Shown here: piece by piece, positions 63,480-64,000 of the stretch
Numbering within the stretch: the first letter of the stretch is position 1
How the letters are laid out: every line of letters begins with the position of its first letter
NCBI GenBank assembly: GCA_029846755.1
Contig: JARWBI010000001.1
Span: 124,001 to 188,000 of the forward strand
Source: Falsirhodobacter flavus
GTDB lineage: Bacteria; Pseudomonadota; Alphaproteobacteria; Rhodobacterales; Rhodobacteraceae
DNA: 64,000 nt
Direction: 5' to 3'
The notes under the pieces: model-generated
What the model saw: the letters and a program-made list of their open reading frames with translations, nothing else
Told to the model about the DNA's origin: nothing
The model's database searches: none
Program-made: the position numbers and the translations under genes

Positions 63480-64000
63480 TCCGTCTGGCCCTGAAAGGCG
63501 TGCGCCGCAGCTTCGGCCCGGTCGAGGTGCTGCATGGCGTCGATCTGGAACTGCACGAGGGCGAGGTTCACGCCCTGATCGGTGAAAACGGCGCGGGCAA
63601 GTCCACGACCATGAAGATCCTGTCGGGCTATCTGAACCCGACGGTCGGCGAAGTTCTGGTGGACGGCAAGCCCGTGACCTTCGGCGCATCGTCCGAGGCG
63701 GAAGACGCCGGGATCATCATGATCCACCAGGAATTCAACCTCGCCTCGCAGCTGACGGTCGAACAGAACATCTTTCTGGGCCGCGAAAAGCGCAAGGGCA
63801 TGTTCCTCGACCACAAGACGATGCGGGAAGAAACGCTGGCCCTGCTGAAACGCCTGCACTGCAAGGCACGCCCGGATGCCAAGGTGCGCGACATTTCCGT
63901 GCCGGACCGCCAGATGGTGGAAATCGCCAAGGCCCTGTCGCGCAACGCCCGCGTGCTCATCATGGACGAGCCGACGGCGGTTTTGACCGACCGCGAGACG
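63476..64000 (+). CDS. Sugar ABC transporter ATP-binding protein (partial, runs off the edge)
   Basis: The first 175 codons of a RbsA/XylG-type ATPase are present, starting with ATG at 63476 and open to the window end. Walker A is GENGAGKST (36-44), the Q loop is IHQEFNLASQLTVEQN, and Walker B VLIMDEPTAVLT lies close to the edge. This family is usually a fused double ATPase of about 500 residues. Downstream permease and binding-protein genes are expected outside the window. Confidence 0.92.
   Translation, partial: MIRLALKGVRRSFGPVEVLHGVDLELHEGEVHALIGENGAGKSTTMKILSGYLNPTVGEVLVDGKPVTFGASSEAEDAGIIMIHQEFNLASQLTVEQNIFLGREKRKGMFLDHKTMREETLALLKRLHCKARPDAKVRDISVPDRQMVEIAKALSRNARVLIMDEPTAVLTDRET

Overview
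The window looks like ordinary chromosome of an alphaproteobacterium of the Rhodobacterales (Rhodobacter/Paracoccus type). The evidence is high G+C (roughly two thirds by eye, not computed), a BioMNY biotin transporter, a choXWV/betIBA choline block, a phaZ-phaC-phaP-phaR polyhydroxybutyrate cluster, a phosphatidylcholine synthase, an HdaA-type DnaA regulator, a short type-2 prolyl-tRNA synthetase, and many small proteins typical of this group (DUF6497, DUF1476, DUF1194, a 41-residue lipoprotein). I see no rRNA, tRNA, CRISPR array, insertion sequence or prophage. No gene-free stretch exceeds about 230 bases.

Layout. 1-204: the end of a minus-strand leucine-rich leader peptide and attenuator whose target gene lies off the left edge. 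205-4062: minus-strand CorA, a secreted PQQ-type sugar dehydrogenase and an 18-repeat MORN protein. 4222-8055: wrbA, then ileS, separated by a striking G21/C26 homopolymer palindrome. 8081-10737: minus-strand DUF484-xerC-pcs-small gene. 10854-12179: gltX. 12207-14061: bioMNY (minus). 14166-18080: dprA, topA and a small membrane protein. 18077-24669: the choline module, with choXWV and betIBA diverging from a BetI-type operator. 24719-26284: small proteins and lipoproteins.

26315-33615: minus-strand DUF4174, a TerB/DnaJ protein, a GNAT acetyltransferase, and the chain AI-2E permease-hdaA-ppk-ppx. 33747-37019: proS-lolC/E-lolD. 36972-41121: minus-strand DUF1194, chaC, parE and a GST. 41280-50475: a LuxR regulator fused to an apparently dead alpha/beta hydrolase, a MATE exporter, rpiA-gor, hflK-hflC and degP. 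50503-52695: a PG-binding lipoprotein (minus), a 2Fe-2S ferredoxin and an MFS exporter. 52661-57022: the PHB cluster with good matches to PhaR operators. 57023-60210: a tiny membrane ORF, a PA0069-type radical SAM protein, DUF1476, purC-purS and an unknown protein. 60207-64000: a LacI repressor diverging from a carbohydrate operon (isomerase, Gfo/Idh dehydrogenase, sugar ABC ATPase) that runs off the right edge.

Most of the content is housekeeping or well-known accessory metabolism. The most interesting signals are the leaderless leucine attenuator, the homopolymer palindrome, a codon-usage-deviant block inside the ileS editing domain, the LuxR/pseudo-hydrolase fusion, a PhaR operator placed between the -35 and -10 of phaP, and paired LacI operators. 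I did not find a convincing new multi-gene system.
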